Assembly (NCBI RefSeq): GCF_001602375.1
Contig: NZ_BCNY01000011.1
Span: 1-64,000 of the forward strand
Reading direction: 5' to 3'
From: Methanoculleus horonobensis
GTDB lineage: Archaea; Halobacteriota; Methanomicrobia; Methanomicrobiales; Methanoculleaceae
Length of the DNA stretch: 64,000 nucleotides
Shown here piece by piece: positions 7,967 to 16,685 of the stretch. Within the stretch, counting starts at the first letter, position 1; each line of letters starts with the position of its first letter. Position numbers and translations under genes: made by a program. The notes beneath the pieces were generated by a model. It worked only from the letters and a program-made list of their open reading frames with translations. It searched no databases and was not told the DNA's origin.

Positions 7967-9205
7967 TTACTCACCATACTCGTTTGCTGTTTTGACCAGC
8001 ACCACATCGAGGCTGACAACACTTGCGGTGCGCCCCAGGATCTGGGCAAGGCCGGGCTGGGTTCTGCCGCTGTCACCCGATATCAGTTCTTTGATGTAGA
8101 GGCCCGCTTCGCCGACGACTTCAACCCAGTATCTGCCGTCGACGCTACCCGTACATTCGATATCGAGGACACGCCGTTCCCGAACTTTATCTGCCCGTCG
8201 GTGTGACACCCGTAAAGGGGTGCGCTGTCGTATCGTTACACCTTTTAACTGATCGAGGGCCGCTCTGAACTCATCTGGGGTTACAGAACCGTCGATCTCG
8301 ACCAGGATCCTGTATTTTTTATGCGCTTTGTCGGATTTAAGGCTTTGCACCTTCTTCCGGTCCGCCCATCCGTCAAGGTGAACCGCCACCCGGCCTTCGG
8401 CCGTACGGTTGATCTCCACTTCAAGTGCCGCAAGATCCACCGAACGCTTCCGCGGCGCCTCAATCTCCATCACGAAGGGGCGGCCCGACCCGAGCATCCG
8501 GGCGTCGATATCCTCTCTTCCGGCACCGTGCAGGACGGCGTTCTCGCCGTCGAATGCCTCAATCGCCGGCCGGCCGATCAGTTCCTCGACGGAGTCGGCA
8601 TACTGCTTGCCGGTGAAGTTGCACTTCTCGCACCCCGCACCCCGGCACGCACGGCAGTCCCAGTGGGTCTGGGGGATCCCGCGCTCGTACTTCAGGTAGC
8701 GGCCGACGAAGAAGACGGGGTTCACCTGCACCTCGACAGTGCCGTCCGCAAGGTCGAGGAGCGCGACGATGTCGGGCTTCTTCAAGTCGGCCGTCTTTCC
8801 CGAGAGAGCCGAGACGGCTTTCCCGACCTCCCGGTTCATCTCGGCCTTCAGCGGTTCGGGGTCGCGGAGCGAGAGATCGCTCCAGACCATCTCCTCGCTC
8901 TCCGCGACGAGCGGCGGCACCTTCGTCCCGATAAGGAAGGTCTCGAACTCGATGCCGTCCACTGCCTCGACGACTCTCTTTGCCCAGTCTTCGGCGCGGG
9001 AGAGCTCGCCGGCGCATATCCAGCAAGAATCCGGGTCCGGTTCGCGGTGCGGCTCGTTCGCCGCAAGCTCGTGGGTGACTCTGAGAGCCCTGCCCCGCTC
9101 CTCGTTCGTAAGTCCGAACGACCGCTTGCCGAAGAAACGCCCGAGGCAGTGGTTGCAGGTATCGCCGTATCCAAGAATTGCTTCTACCTCTTGTATGATA
9201 TCCAT
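7967..9205 (-). CDS. pus10: tRNA pseudouridine(54/55) synthase Pus10
   Basis: 412 residues. Pus10 makes pseudouridine at positions 54 and 55 of archaeal tRNAs. The N-terminal THUMP-like part carries zinc-binding cysteines (CNHCLGRFFGKR near 17-28 and CWIC). The middle has WDCRACRGAGCEKCNFTGK with more cysteines. The catalytic motif is IDARMLGSGRPFVMEI, where the Asp of the RxxD-like segment is the expected nucleophile, and the C-terminus is a thumb region with FVxEI-like and YIKELISGD strands. The start is the ATG sharing its first base with the TrmY stop; an upstream extension in the same frame is shadow of trmY. Confidence 0.96.
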   Translation of the reverse strand: MDIIQEVEAILGYGDTCNHCLGRFFGKRSFGLTNEERGRALRVTHELAANEPHREPDPDSCWICAGELSRAEDWAKRVVEAVDGIEFETFLIGTKVPPLVAESEEMVWSDLSLRDPEPLKAEMNREVGKAVSALSGKTADLKKPDIVALLDLADGTVEVQVNPVFFVGRYLKYERGIPQTHWDCRACRGAGCEKCNFTGKQYADSVEELIGRPAIEAFDGENAVLHGAGREDIDARMLGSGRPFVMEIEAPRKRSVDLAALEVEINRTAEGRVAVHLDGWADRKKVQSLKSDKAHKKYRILVEIDGSVTPDEFRAALDQLKGVTIRQRTPLRVSHRRADKVRERRVLDIECTGSVDGRYWVEVVGEAGLYIKELISGDSGRTQPGLAQILGRTASVVSLDVVLVKTANEYGE

Positions 9206-9774
9206 CAGGATTCCCTCCGGTCCATCTCGTTTAAGAGGACGGTGATCGTGTGATCGGCGTGCAGCGACCGCGGGCCGACCGAGTAGCGGGGGTAGCCCGC
9301 GATCGAAGCCTCCTCCTCCCCGGTGAAGTTGTGGTGATCCGAGAGGAGATAGTTCTCCGGGAGGTCCGGAACCTCCCTGACGTCCTCGCCCGCCTCGTCG
9401 AGCACCGCGAACGGGATCTCGGCAAGCAGCCGGGAGAGCCCGCCGCGGCGGACGTAGACGCCCGGAGTCGACTCCCGGAACTCGTCTCCGCAGGGGATCG
9501 AGAGCGCCTTCTTGATCAGGGCGGCGCTGCTCCGCTCGTCGGGCGAGAGGTGCCGGACTTCGTTCCCCCGGAAGAGGACGGTCTTCTCGGGGCCGGGCTC
9601 CCCGCAGAGAACGAGGTAGCACTCGACGTCGCGGCGCAGATCGTGAGAAAGGAAGAACGCGGAGTTGACGGAGCGGCAGAGGACGTCCATCCTCCCGCCG
9701 CTCCCGGGGAGATCGTTGAGGCTGAAGGTGCCGCTCGTCACGGCAAGGTGCCCCACGACGGCAAACCGCTTCAT
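9205..9774 (-). CDS. trmY: tRNA (pseudouridine(54)-N1)-methyltransferase TrmY
   Basis: 189 residues, SPOUT-class knotted methyltransferase. TrmY methylates pseudouridine 54 to N1-methylpseudouridine, the archaeal substitute for ribothymidine. Recognisable features are the N-terminal [30 protein letters not shown]-type segment, the SPOUT strand [11 protein letters not shown], and the C-terminal knot region [12 protein letters not shown] and [20 protein letters not shown]. It directly precedes pus10, whose product is its substrate nucleotide, and its start overlaps the SRP54 stop in an ATGA. Confidence 0.95.
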   Translation of the reverse strand: MKRFAVVGHLAVTSGTFSLNDLPGSGGRMDVLCRSVNSAFFLSHDLRRDVECYLVLCGEPGPEKTVLFRGNEVRHLSPDERSSAALIKKALSIPCGDEFRESTPGVYVRRGGLSRLLAEIPFAVLDEAGEDVREVPDLPENYLLSDHHNFTGEEEASIAGYPRYSVGPRSLHADHTITVLLNEMDRRES

Positions 9775-11102
9775 CTACTGGGTCCGCCGAACTTCTTCAT
9801 CATGCGCTGCATGTTGAACTTGCCGCCGCCCATGCCCCGCATGCCCTTTAAGGCACGCTGCATGATCTTGTAGTACTTGATGAGGTCGCGGACGTCGTCG
9901 GGCGTCACGCCGGCGCCCCGGGCGATGCGCTGGATCCGGGAACTCCCGATCATCGACGGGTCGTCGAGTTCCGGGGGCGTCATCGAGTCCATGATCACCT
10001 TGTAGCGCTGCATCTTCGTGCTGGTGATGTCGTAGGCGTCGTCCGGGATCTGCATGCCGCCGAGGGGGAGCATGCTCATGATCTGCCGTAACGGCCCCAT
10101 CTTGTTCAGGGCCTCGAGCTGCTTGTACATGTCCCGGAGCGTGAACTTGCCCTTGAGCATCGCGTTGACGTCGAGATCCTCGCCCGAGACGGCTTCCTCC
10201 GCCCGCTCGACGAGCGCTTTCAAGTCGCCCATCCCGAGCAGCCGGGAGATGAACCCGTCCGGGTCGAACCGCTCGAGGTCGTCGATCGTCTCGCCGCTCC
10301 CGATGAAGACGATGCCGCTCTGCGTCTCGGCAACCGCCGAGAGCGCACCGCCGCCTTTCGCCGTGCCGTCCATCTTCGTGACGAGGACGCCGTCGATCCC
10401 GATCGCCTCGTGGAACCGGCGGGCCTGCTCGCTCGCCTGCTGGCCGAGCGCCGCATCGATCACGAGCCACCGGTGCTCGGCGTGTGAGATCTCGTTGATG
10501 TTGACGATCTCCTCGATCAGGTTCTCCTCAAGGGCGTGCCGCCCCTGGGTATCGATGATGATGACCTCGTAGAGCTTGCGGTACTTCGGGAGGCCTTCGC
10601 GGACGATCTTGAGTGCATCGGCCTCCTTCGGGTCCCCGAAGCACGGGACGCTGATCCGGTCGCAGAGCGTCTTCAACTGCTCGTAGGCACCCGGCCGGAA
10701 TGTGTCGGCGCAGATCACCCCGACCCGCAGCCCTTTGCGCTGGAAGTAGCGGGCGAGTTTCGCCGTCGTCGTGGTCTTCCCGCTCCCCTGCAGTCCCGCC
10801 ATCAGGATCGTCTGGGGCTCGAGCGCCACCTCGCCGGGCGATCCCATCATCCGGACGAGTTCCTGATAGACGATCCGCAGAACGTGCTCGCGGACGCCCA
10901 TCCCCTTCGGGGGTTCCTCCTCGAGGGCGCGCTGCTTGATCGCCTGGGAGAGGTGCATCACGAGTTTGACGTTGACGTCGGCGGAGAGGAGCGCCCGCTG
11001 CAGGTCGCGCACCAGTTCGTCGACCGCCGCCCGGTCGATCACCGTCTTGCCGGCGAGTTTCTTGACGGCGTCCTTTAAGGACGTGCCGAGGTTATCGAGC
11101 AT
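9771..11102 (-). CDS. srp54: signal recognition particle protein SRP54
   Basis: 443 residues: N domain (about 1-90), Ras-like G domain (about 95-295) and Met-rich M domain to the end. G1 is GLQGSGKT (103-110), G4 is TKMDG, and the M domain closes with [18 protein letters not shown]. It binds 7S RNA and signal peptides and docks with FtsY, the adjacent upstream gene, to target proteins to the membrane. The G3 motif reads DTQGR where SRP GTPases usually have DTAGR. FtsY stop and SRP54 start share bases, so translation is probably coupled. Confidence 0.98.
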   Translation of the reverse strand: MLDNLGTSLKDAVKKLAGKTVIDRAAVDELVRDLQRALLSADVNVKLVMHLSQAIKQRALEEEPPKGMGVREHVLRIVYQELVRMMGSPGEVALEPQTILMAGLQGSGKTTTTAKLARYFQRKGLRVGVICADTFRPGAYEQLKTLCDRISVPCFGDPKEADALKIVREGLPKYRKLYEVIIIDTQGRHALEENLIEEIVNINEISHAEHRWLVIDAALGQQASEQARRFHEAIGIDGVLVTKMDGTAKGGGALSAVAETQSGIVFIGSGETIDDLERFDPDGFISRLLGMGDLKALVERAEEAVSGEDLDVNAMLKGKFTLRDMYKQLEALNKMGPLRQIMSMLPLGGMQIPDDAYDITSTKMQRYKVIMDSMTPPELDDPSMIGSSRIQRIARGAGVTPDDVRDLIKYYKIMQRALKGMRGMGGGKFNMQRMMKKFGGPSR

Positions 11103-12187
11103 CAGGATTCATCTCCCAGAAGTTCGCTCACCACCGCCCCGGGTTCGAACGCCATGATGTCGTCGTAGCCCTGGCCGGTGCCGAGGAAGAGGATCGGTTT
11201 TCCCACGGTGTGGGCGACCGATATGGCCGCGCCCCCCTTCGGGTCCATGTCCGCCTTCGTCAGGACGACCGCGTCGGTGCCGACGGCCTTGTTGAACTCG
11301 TCGGCACGGATGACCGCATCGTTCCCCGCAACCGCCTCGTCGACGTAGACGACGAGATCGGGCTTCATGACCCGCCGGATCTTCTCGAGCTGGTTCATGA
11401 GGTTCGCCCGGTTGTGGAACCGGCCGGCCGTATCGGCGAGGACGACGTCGATATCGTGCGCTTTTGCGTACTGGACGGCGTCGAAGAGAACCGCGGAGGG
11501 GTCGGCGCCCGCCTGGTGCTGGATCGTCTTGATCCCGAGGCGGTCGGCGTGGGTCCGTATCTGCTCGATCGCACCCGCACGGAAGGTGTCCCCTGCACCG
11601 ATCACGACCGTAAAGCCGTTCTTCTGCAGGTACTGCCCGACCTTCGCGACGGTCGTCGTCTTGCCGGTCCCGTTCACGCCGGTGAAGAGGATCTTCACCG
11701 GGCGCTCGTGCTCACGGATGTAGCGCGAGAGGTCGAGCCCCTCCCCGAGCACCCCGCAGAGCGCGGAGCGCAGGGTCGATACGACCAGGTCGTCGACCGA
11801 GGCGCCGATCTTACGGTGCCTGCCCACGAGGTCGCGGCGCATCCGGGCGATGATCTCGTCCGTGACCGGGAGCGCGACATCGTTTTCGAGAAGCACCATC
11901 TCGAGTTCCAGGAGTGACTCCTCGAGGTCTTTCTCCTGGAGGAGAACTTCCCTGTCCCGGACAAGAACCTTCACCTTCTCAAAAAACGTAGGCTTCTCCC
12001 GGGCCTCCTGCACCGCCTCCTCCGCGATGGAAGGTTCGGGCTGTACGGCGGGGACGGGTTCTTGAGTCCCCGCTCCCTCCGGGAGTTCTGCAACCTGCGG
12101 CTCCGGTTCGGCCGCGGCAGCCTCCTCGATATTCGAGGCGAATTTTGTCCTGATATTCTGAAGTTTTTTCTTTAAGGAATCAAACAT
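11102..12187 (-). CDS. ftsY: signal recognition particle receptor FtsY (SR alpha homologue)
   Basis: 361 residues. After a short basic amphipathic start ([16 protein letters not shown]) comes an acidic Pro/Glu/Ala-rich linker (about 20-65), then the N domain and the GTPase. Motifs: [41 protein letters not shown] and the closing GTGQGYDDI. FtsY receives the SRP-ribosome complex at the membrane. It follows the prefoldin alpha gene with a one-base overlap and precedes srp54, so both SRP GTPases are made from one transcript. Confidence 0.97.
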   Translation of the reverse strand: MFDSLKKKLQNIRTKFASNIEEAAAAEPEPQVAELPEGAGTQEPVPAVQPEPSIAEEAVQEAREKPTFFEKVKVLVRDREVLLQEKDLEESLLELEMVLLENDVALPVTDEIIARMRRDLVGRHRKIGASVDDLVVSTLRSALCGVLGEGLDLSRYIREHERPVKILFTGVNGTGKTTTVAKVGQYLQKNGFTVVIGAGDTFRAGAIEQIRTHADRLGIKTIQHQAGADPSAVLFDAVQYAKAHDIDVVLADTAGRFHNRANLMNQLEKIRRVMKPDLVVYVDEAVAGNDAVIRADEFNKAVGTDAVVLTKADMDPKGGAAISVAHTVGKPILFLGTGQGYDDIMAFEPGAVVSELLGDES

Positions 12188-12645
12188 TATGAACTTCCGC
12201 CCTGGCCTGCCTGAGCCTGCCGGGCCCCCCGATACGCCGCCTCGAGGCGCCGGGAGATCTCCGTTGCCTGGCCCTGAAGTTGTTCGACCGAACCCGCGAC
12301 CTTCTTCGCGAGCGCCTCAAGTTCGGTTATCCGATCCTCCAGATACTCCACCGCATCCGCGGTGGCCCTCTCGACGGAGACGTCCGCCCCGATGTTCACG
12401 AGAACGTTGCCGGCATCGAGCACCTTCACCCGGAGGTAGGCACCTCCACCGATGGGGAGCAGGACGGCACCGTCCGCGTTCTCCTGGATGGCGCGAAGAG
12501 TCTCGATGGCGGCGGTGCCCTCAAGGCGCTGCTGCTCGATCATCGAGAGTTGCTGCGTCATGAGTTCGATCTGCTGCCCGTACTCGTTCAAGTACATCTG
12601 GAGGGTCTGTATCTCGCGAGGATCTGCCTGATTCACGTTATTCAC
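12187..12645 (-). CDS. pfdA: prefoldin alpha subunit
   Basis: 152 residues. Two long heptad-like coiled-coil helices (about 10-50 and 100-145) flank a beta-hairpin region with the family pattern VLLPIGGGAYLRVKVLDAG-NVLVNIGADV. The archaeal prefoldin hexamer (two alpha, four beta subunits) holds unfolded proteins for the thermosome; the beta subunit is not in this window. It overlaps the end of the L18a gene by eight bases and the start of ftsY by one. Confidence 0.96.
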   Translation of the reverse strand: MNNVNQADPREIQTLQMYLNEYGQQIELMTQQLSMIEQQRLEGTAAIETLRAIQENADGAVLLPIGGGAYLRVKVLDAGNVLVNIGADVSVERATADAVEYLEDRITELEALAKKVAGSVEQLQGQATEISRRLEAAYRGARQAQAGQGGSS

Positions 12646-12829
12646 CAGCTACTACGTTAACCGATTCGATAGAGATATAACTTCTCTTCAGGCGGTGTTT
12701 GCTCCCGATATCGGCAAGAACCCTTTCTTTTGCCTGGTTCTCGTTCGGGGCGCCGACGACCTTGCGGTACGGTTTCCACTCGTTGTTGATCTTGCACGCG
12801 CCTACAACTTCAAACATCTGGTTCTCCAT
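12638..12829 (-). CDS. rplX: 50S ribosomal protein L18a (LX, eL20)
   Basis: 63 residues, full length for this small archaeal protein. It starts MENQMFEVVGAC and contains WKPYRKVVGAPNENQAKERVL and SKHRLKRSYISIESV, the RNA-binding fold of L20a/LX. The chosen ATG is the second in frame; the first adds eight residues that do not resemble the family. It sits seven bases after the aIF6 stop and overlaps the prefoldin alpha start, an order typical of euryarchaea. Confidence 0.95.
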   Translation of the reverse strand: MENQMFEVVGACKINNEWKPYRKVVGAPNENQAKERVLADIGSKHRLKRSYISIESVNVVAGE

Positions 12830-12836
12830 GCTTGTA

Positions 12837-13499
12837 TCACTCCAAAAACCCAAAGACTTCTTCTATTCGTCCCAGCTCAAACCCGGTCGTGACGGATCCT
12901 GCGACGTATCCCCTGCTGTTTGCAAGGAGCCCGGTACCCACGAGACCGCTGCCCATGTTGACCGACCCAAGCCCAATCGGAAGATCGACCACCCGCTCGA
13001 GGTTCGCGATCTCCGTATCGTTGGCTCTTGGGTGGACAAGGATACCCTTGTTCGTCGCGAACCCGGCCATGCCGACGGTCTTGATACCGCCGAGCGATAA
13101 CCGGACCACCGGCACCCCGAGGAACGACCCGATCTCTTCGGCAACATCGAACGGCATCTCGGGGTGGACGGCGGCAACGTAATCGTTTGCGAGAATAACG
13201 TTGCCGGCCGCGTTCATGGCCCCCTCGAGCAGGAATATATCCCGGTACTCGCTCAGGACCGCCAGTTCCTCGTCGGTGGCAAGGCCGCTGACGACCAGGC
13301 CCTGGCTGTTTCCGGAGACAAGCGAACCGATGATGCTGCTACCCTGGATGAAGGTGCTCACGATCTCGAGATCGAGTTCCCGTACGAGGGTCTCGGTGAA
13401 CTCCGCAGGCGCCCCGGGGTATACGATCGCTATATCCTCAAACACCCGGGCATAAACGCCGATGTTCGGATCGCCGGCGAGATCGATCGTCCCCGTCAT
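12837..13499 (-). CDS. eif6: translation initiation factor aIF6 (ribosome anti-association factor)
   Basis: 220 residues forming the five-fold repeated alpha/beta pentein typical of IF6. Recognisable segments are [48 protein letters not shown] and [23 protein letters not shown]. aIF6 binds the large subunit and blocks premature subunit joining. It lies directly after L31e, one base from its stop codon. Confidence 0.97.
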   Translation of the reverse strand: MTGTIDLAGDPNIGVYARVFEDIAIVYPGAPAEFTETLVRELDLEIVSTFIQGSSIIGSLVSGNSQGLVVSGLATDEELAVLSEYRDIFLLEGAMNAAGNVILANDYVAAVHPEMPFDVAEEIGSFLGVPVVRLSLGGIKTVGMAGFATNKGILVHPRANDTEIANLERVVDLPIGLGSVNMGSGLVGTGLLANSRGYVAGSVTTGFELGRIEEVFGFLE

Positions 13500-13500
13500 T

Positions 13501-13764
13501 TCACTCCTCGGCGAGTTCGGCCTGAACCTGCCCGTCCTCGAACTTCATCGCGCGAACGCGAATCTTGCGGGGCGGTTTGGAACTGCCGTTCTCCCAGACC
13601 TTCTCGTTGATGCTCTTATCGAGTTTGATGTCCTCGCTCTTCATGTGCCGCACAAGAAATGCCCTGATGTCCTTGATTGCGGTGTTGCCCCGCTTCCACC
13701 GGGGTGAACGCTTCACCTCGCGGAGGGGTATGATATAGATATGCTCCTTCAATGCTTCTGCCAT
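13501..13764 (-). CDS. rpl31e: 50S ribosomal protein L31e
   Basis: 87 residues. It contains the family pattern [46 protein letters not shown] and [15 protein letters not shown]. The archaeal/eukaryotic L31e sits near the exit tunnel of the 50S subunit, as does L39e, its upstream neighbour by four bases. Confidence 0.97.
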   Translation of the reverse strand: MAEALKEHIYIIPLREVKRSPRWKRGNTAIKDIRAFLVRHMKSEDIKLDKSINEKVWENGSSKPPRKIRVRAMKFEDGQVQAELAEE

Positions 13765-13768
13765 AGCC

Positions 13769-13921
13769 TTACACCTTCAGGGAACTCCGTCTCCAGTTGC
13801 GGCGCCTCGGATGCGACGCAACCGCACGGTTGGTCTTGATCATCACCCATGCAGGCACGCGGCGGTTCTGCTCGCATGCCTTTGCCAGCCGGATCTTCCG
13901 GCCCTTCATTAATTTACTCAT
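13769..13921 (-). CDS. rpl39e: 50S ribosomal protein L39e
   Basis: 50 residues, the normal size for this tiny exit-tunnel protein, and easily missed. The translation begins [20 protein letters not shown], continues through [20 protein letters not shown] and ends NWRRSSLKV. The high Arg/Lys content and the RxxPxWV and NWRRxxL motifs are diagnostic. It is followed by L31e and preceded by the PP-loop ATPase gene. Confidence 0.97.
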   Translation of the reverse strand: MSKLMKGRKIRLAKACEQNRRVPAWVMIKTNRAVASHPRRRNWRRSSLKV

Positions 13922-13942
13922 GATTGTTCACTCTCGTAATAT

Positions 13943-14533
13943 TCAGGTCTCTCTCCTCGCGACCACCAGCGACTGCAGGTGGCTGGAGGGGAAGAGCGAC
14001 GCCGGGTCGATGCCGCGGGCGCAAAGGGCGCTCCTTATCTCTCCTTCGTAGTCGCCGTTCCCGATGCTGCCGGTCTCCCCGTACCGCACCACGAGCAATC
14101 GCTTACAGAGCCGCTCCACCTCGGTTTTCCCGTAGCCGAGGAGCGGCCGGACGTAGGAGCAGCCGGTGGTCATCTCCAGGTGCTGGACCTCGGGGCGTTC
14201 GAGCCGGGGGACCCGGTCCTCACGGCGGGTGCCGTCGCCGACCACCGCATACTCGGCCGCGAGGGTCTCGACAGCCGTCCGGTGAACCATATCGATCGCG
14301 TCGTTCGGGTATCCGCACGAGAGAAGCAGGTCGACGGCTTCAGAGAGCAGGTCTCTTCCAAGCACTCTCTTACGGAAGGGGAGGCCCAGGGCGGCCGCTG
14401 CGGCCTGCACCCCGGGAACCTCGCGGTCGGGATCGAATACACAGGTATTCAGTTCCACGCCGTAATCGCGCGCGAGCATTATCGCCGCGAGCGCGCTGTC
14501 TTTTCCACCCGAGAAGAGCACACCTGCTTCCAT
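13943..14533 (-). CDS. PP-loop superfamily ATPase of unknown substrate
   Basis: 196 residues. The N-terminus is the PP-loop pyrophosphatase signature LFSGGKDSALAAIML, which binds ATP and activates a substrate by adenylation in tRNA-thiolating and amide-forming enzymes. Conserved later segments are VGDGTRREDRVPRL and CSYVRPLLGYGKTEVERL. Archaea often carry this protein beside L39e/L31e, but it lacks the CxxC zinc motifs and THUMP domain of known thiolases, so I infer only an RNA- or small-molecule-modifying ATPase. Its start overlaps the PDCD5 stop by one base. Confidence 0.8.
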   Translation of the reverse strand: MEAGVLFSGGKDSALAAIMLARDYGVELNTCVFDPDREVPGVQAAAAALGLPFRKRVLGRDLLSEAVDLLLSCGYPNDAIDMVHRTAVETLAAEYAVVGDGTRREDRVPRLERPEVQHLEMTTGCSYVRPLLGYGKTEVERLCKRLLVVRYGETGSIGNGDYEGEIRSALCARGIDPASLFPSSHLQSLVVARRET

Positions 14534-14871
14534 TATTTCCGCGTAATCCTGAAATCTCTCTTCGTCGGCGTCAGCTGGCCAAGCAGGGCTTTCAGCTGCT
14601 CGTCGGTGATCCGCTGACGGACCCTGCCGCTCTGGGCCAGCATTACCAGCTGCTGCTCGACCGCTTTCGCAAACTCCGGTCGGGTCAACTTGATGGTGTT
14701 GAGTCTCTCCCTCGCTTCAGGTTCGAGGATCTCCATGAGCGCGGCACGGACCTGTGCATCGATCTGCTGCTGGCGTGCGGCCTCTTCCTCCATACCCTGC
14801 TGATCCATCGCCTGCCGCTGCATCTGTTCCATTCTGCGGCGGCGCAGTTCGGCGAGTTCGTCGTCTACCAT
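14533..14871 (-). CDS. PDCD5/TFAR19 family DNA-binding protein
   Basis: 112 residues. The long charged N-terminal helix (LAELRRRRMEQMQRQAM, Gln-rich) is followed by the conserved three-helix core ILEPEARERLNTIKLTRPEFAKAVEQQL and the tail ITDEQLKALLGQLTPTKRDFRITRK. Archaeal members bind nucleic acid in vitro; a ribosome-linked role is inferred from its constant position between S19e and L39e. Confidence 0.94.
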   Translation of the reverse strand: MVDDELAELRRRRMEQMQRQAMDQQGMEEEAARQQQIDAQVRAALMEILEPEARERLNTIKLTRPEFAKAVEQQLVMLAQSGRVRQRITDEQLKALLGQLTPTKRDFRITRK

Positions 14872-14890
14872 CAGTCATACCTCCTGTCGA

Positions 14891-15340
14891 TCAGTACTTC
14901 GCAAGACCCGGGGCGGTTGCGGCGGCCTCGGATTTCAGGCCGTTCGCAACGTTGTCGAGGAAGGACCTGCCCGCCGGGGTCACCGTGCGCCCCCCACTAC
15001 CGTGGGCGACGTATCCGGCCGCTTCGAGCTGCTGGAAGATCTTCCGAACGATCGACCCGCTCCCCCGCTTGAACCGGTTCGGAGCCGAGCCGCGGTTCAG
15101 TGCTCCACCGTAAGCGGAGCGCATCCTCTGGATGCCAACAGGGCCGTCGGTGTAGATTCGACGGAAGACCGCCGCCGCACGCACGTACCACCAGTCGTCA
15201 TTCTCGGGGGGCATCTCTTTGTGTACCCCCGTCTTTGCAAAAGCTGCCCAGTCTGGGGGCTGAATCTGCGAATTTTTCTTGAATTCTTCTGCCACCTGCC
15301 GGATGAGCATATCGGCAGGGATGTCATATACAGTCGTCAT
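14891..15340 (-). CDS. rps19e: 30S ribosomal protein S19e
   Basis: 149 residues with the S19e winged-helix fold. Seen are TVYDIPADMLIRQVAEEFKK, the WAAFAKTGVHKEMPPENDDWWYVRAAAVFRRIY block, GGALNRGSAPNRFKRGSGSIVRKIFQQLEAAG and GRTVTPAGRSFLD. It is first in the long translation cluster. A TATA box about 50 bases upstream of its ATG would give a short leader. Confidence 0.97.
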   Translation of the reverse strand: MTTVYDIPADMLIRQVAEEFKKNSQIQPPDWAAFAKTGVHKEMPPENDDWWYVRAAAVFRRIYTDGPVGIQRMRSAYGGALNRGSAPNRFKRGSGSIVRKIFQQLEAAGYVAHGSGGRTVTPAGRSFLDNVANGLKSEAAATAPGLAKY

Positions 15341-15388
15341 AGATGAACCTCACTCTCGCTAACAGTCTTTACATATTCGTCCAGTGAT

Positions 15389-15400
15389 GTTTTATATATT
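15389..15400 (-). promoter_or_regulatory. TATA box for the S19e translation cluster
   Basis: On the minus strand the stretch reads AATATATAAAAC, a good archaeal TATA box. Its centre is about 55 bases before the S19e ATG, so transcription would start near 15368. It overlaps the last codons and stop of the CRM-domain gene upstream. Confidence 0.65.
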
Positions 15401-15652
15401 TCGAGGATTGTGCCCGGGCGATCGGTTTCGCCGCTCCGTAAGGACGAGCGTCCGCCCCCGGACTTCGGCCAGGACCGCGCCGGCCGATGCTGCTATCTCC
15501 TCGGGATTGACCTCGGTGTTTCTGAGCCACCTCACTTTGACGACCTTCCGGTCCTTGAGCTGCCGCCGGATCTCGTCGATCATGACGTTCGTAATGCCGC
15601 GCTTCCCGATCCAGATGGTGGGTTTGATATCCTGGAATGATTCTCTACTCAT
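15392..15652 (-). CDS. YhbY/CRM-domain RNA-binding protein
   Basis: 86 residues, a single stand-alone CRM domain. It shows the KPTIWIGKRGITNVMIDEI segment (the GxxG-type RNA-binding loop is GKRG), KVVKVRWLRN and the C-terminal VRGRTLVLTERR. Bacterial YhbY associates with pre-50S particles; an archaeal role in rRNA maturation is inferred. The ATG overlaps the RNase P gene stop by four bases. A longer in-frame extension upstream is shadow. Confidence 0.92.
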   Translation of the reverse strand: MSRESFQDIKPTIWIGKRGITNVMIDEIRRQLKDRKVVKVRWLRNTEVNPEEIAASAGAVLAEVRGRTLVLTERRNRSPGHNPRNI

Positions 15653-15966
15653 TGTCGAGGCCTCCCGACCGGGAACCGCGACCGGTGCCCGCAGGCAAGA
15701 CAGGTGACGACCACGCGCCCCCGGTGAACCCGGACCCGGGCGTTCGAACCCGGGACAAGGTAGGTGTAGCACCGGCGGCAGAAACGACGTTTCAGCGGCC
15801 GCTCTATCCGAACCCGATGACGCATGCCGATTCTGCGGGCCAGTTCCACGCACCGGTTGCTCCAGCCGGGGTTTTCGGGGTAGAACTCCGCGGCACGCGC
15901 AAAGAGAATAGCGATCCTCTCGCGGGCGAGTCTCCGGGAGCCTGATTTTCGTGTTTTGTCTGCCAT
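15649..15966 (-). CDS. rnp4: ribonuclease P protein component 4 (Rpp21)
   Basis: 105 residues. Rpp21 pairs with Rpp29 and binds the specificity domain of RNase P RNA for tRNA 5' processing. Two N-terminal basic helices (RRLARERIAILFARAAEFY, then ELARRIGMRHRVRI) precede a zinc ribbon with the four ligands in CRRCYTYLVPGSN and VTCLACGHR. It forms a two-gene unit with the CRM-domain gene, behind a TATA box. Confidence 0.96.
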   Translation of the reverse strand: MADKTRKSGSRRLARERIAILFARAAEFYPENPGWSNRCVELARRIGMRHRVRIERPLKRRFCRRCYTYLVPGSNARVRVHRGRVVVTCLACGHRSRFPVGRPRQ

Positions 15967-16009
15967 GGTGCGATCCGTCTCAGTGGTGGGTCATGAGGTT
16001 GGAGGCGGG

Positions 16010-16021
16010 AGAATATATAAG
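16010..16021 (-). promoter_or_regulatory. TATA box upstream of rnp4
   Basis: The minus strand reads CTTATATATTCT about 50 bases before the rnp4 ATG, in a short gap after purN. It is a good match to archaeal box A and would serve rnp4 and the CRM-domain gene. Confidence 0.6.
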
Positions 16022-16037
16022 AGGTTGATTGCCGCGG

Positions 16038-16673
16038 TCAGCGAACCCGCACGCGCCGACCGTCGACCTCCAGGCGATCCTCGCAGAAGAGTTTCACCGC
16101 GAGCGGGAGGGCTTTGTGCTCTTCTGCGAGGATCCGGTCGGCAAGTATCGTCTCGTCGTCGTCCGGGAGAACCGGCACGCATCGCTGAACGATGATGGAA
16201 CCGGTATCCATCCCTTCGTCGACCAGGTGGACGGTGCAGCCCGCGACCTTCACCCCGTACTCGATCGCCTGCCGCTGTGCGTGCAGCCCGGAGAACGCCG
16301 GGAGCAGGGCGGGATGGATGTTCATCATCCGGCCCGAGAACTCGCGGACGATCCCGGCCCCGAGGATCCGCATGTAGCCGGCGAGGACGAAGAGGTCGGC
16401 CCGGCAGCCCCGCATCGCGGATAAAAGCGCTTCCTCGTAGGCTGCTTTCGTCGGAAAACGCGCGTAGTCGACGACCGTCACCGGGATGCCGGCGCTCTTT
16501 GCCCGCTCTATCGCGTACGCTTTCGGGTTGTCGGTGACGAGCCCGACGCAGATCCCGGGGATATCCCCGGCAGCGACGGCGTCGATCACCGCCTGAAAGT
16601 TCGATCCTCGCCCCGAGGCGAGGAACGCAAGCCGTTTCTTATCAACAGGCAACTCTCTACGCATACGTATCAT
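16038..16673 (-). CDS. purN: phosphoribosylglycinamide formyltransferase PurN
   Basis: 211 residues. PurN transfers a formyl group from 10-formyl-THF to GAR in purine synthesis. Seen are the phosphate-binding LASGRGSNFQAVIDA, the folate-site segment LAGYMRILG, and the catalytic Asn and His in MNIHPALLPAFSGLHA, with the Asp in HLVDEGMDTGSI. The first ATG has an AAGGAAT stretch eight bases upstream; an ATG three codons later is also possible with GGAG ten bases before it. It follows the CNNM/CorC-type gene by 12 bases. Confidence 0.96.
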   Translation of the reverse strand: MIRMRRELPVDKKRLAFLASGRGSNFQAVIDAVAAGDIPGICVGLVTDNPKAYAIERAKSAGIPVTVVDYARFPTKAAYEEALLSAMRGCRADLFVLAGYMRILGAGIVREFSGRMMNIHPALLPAFSGLHAQRQAIEYGVKVAGCTVHLVDEGMDTGSIIVQRCVPVLPDDDETILADRILAEEHKALPLAVKLFCEDRLEVDGRRVRVR

Positions 16674-16685
16674 TCTCCGAATTCC

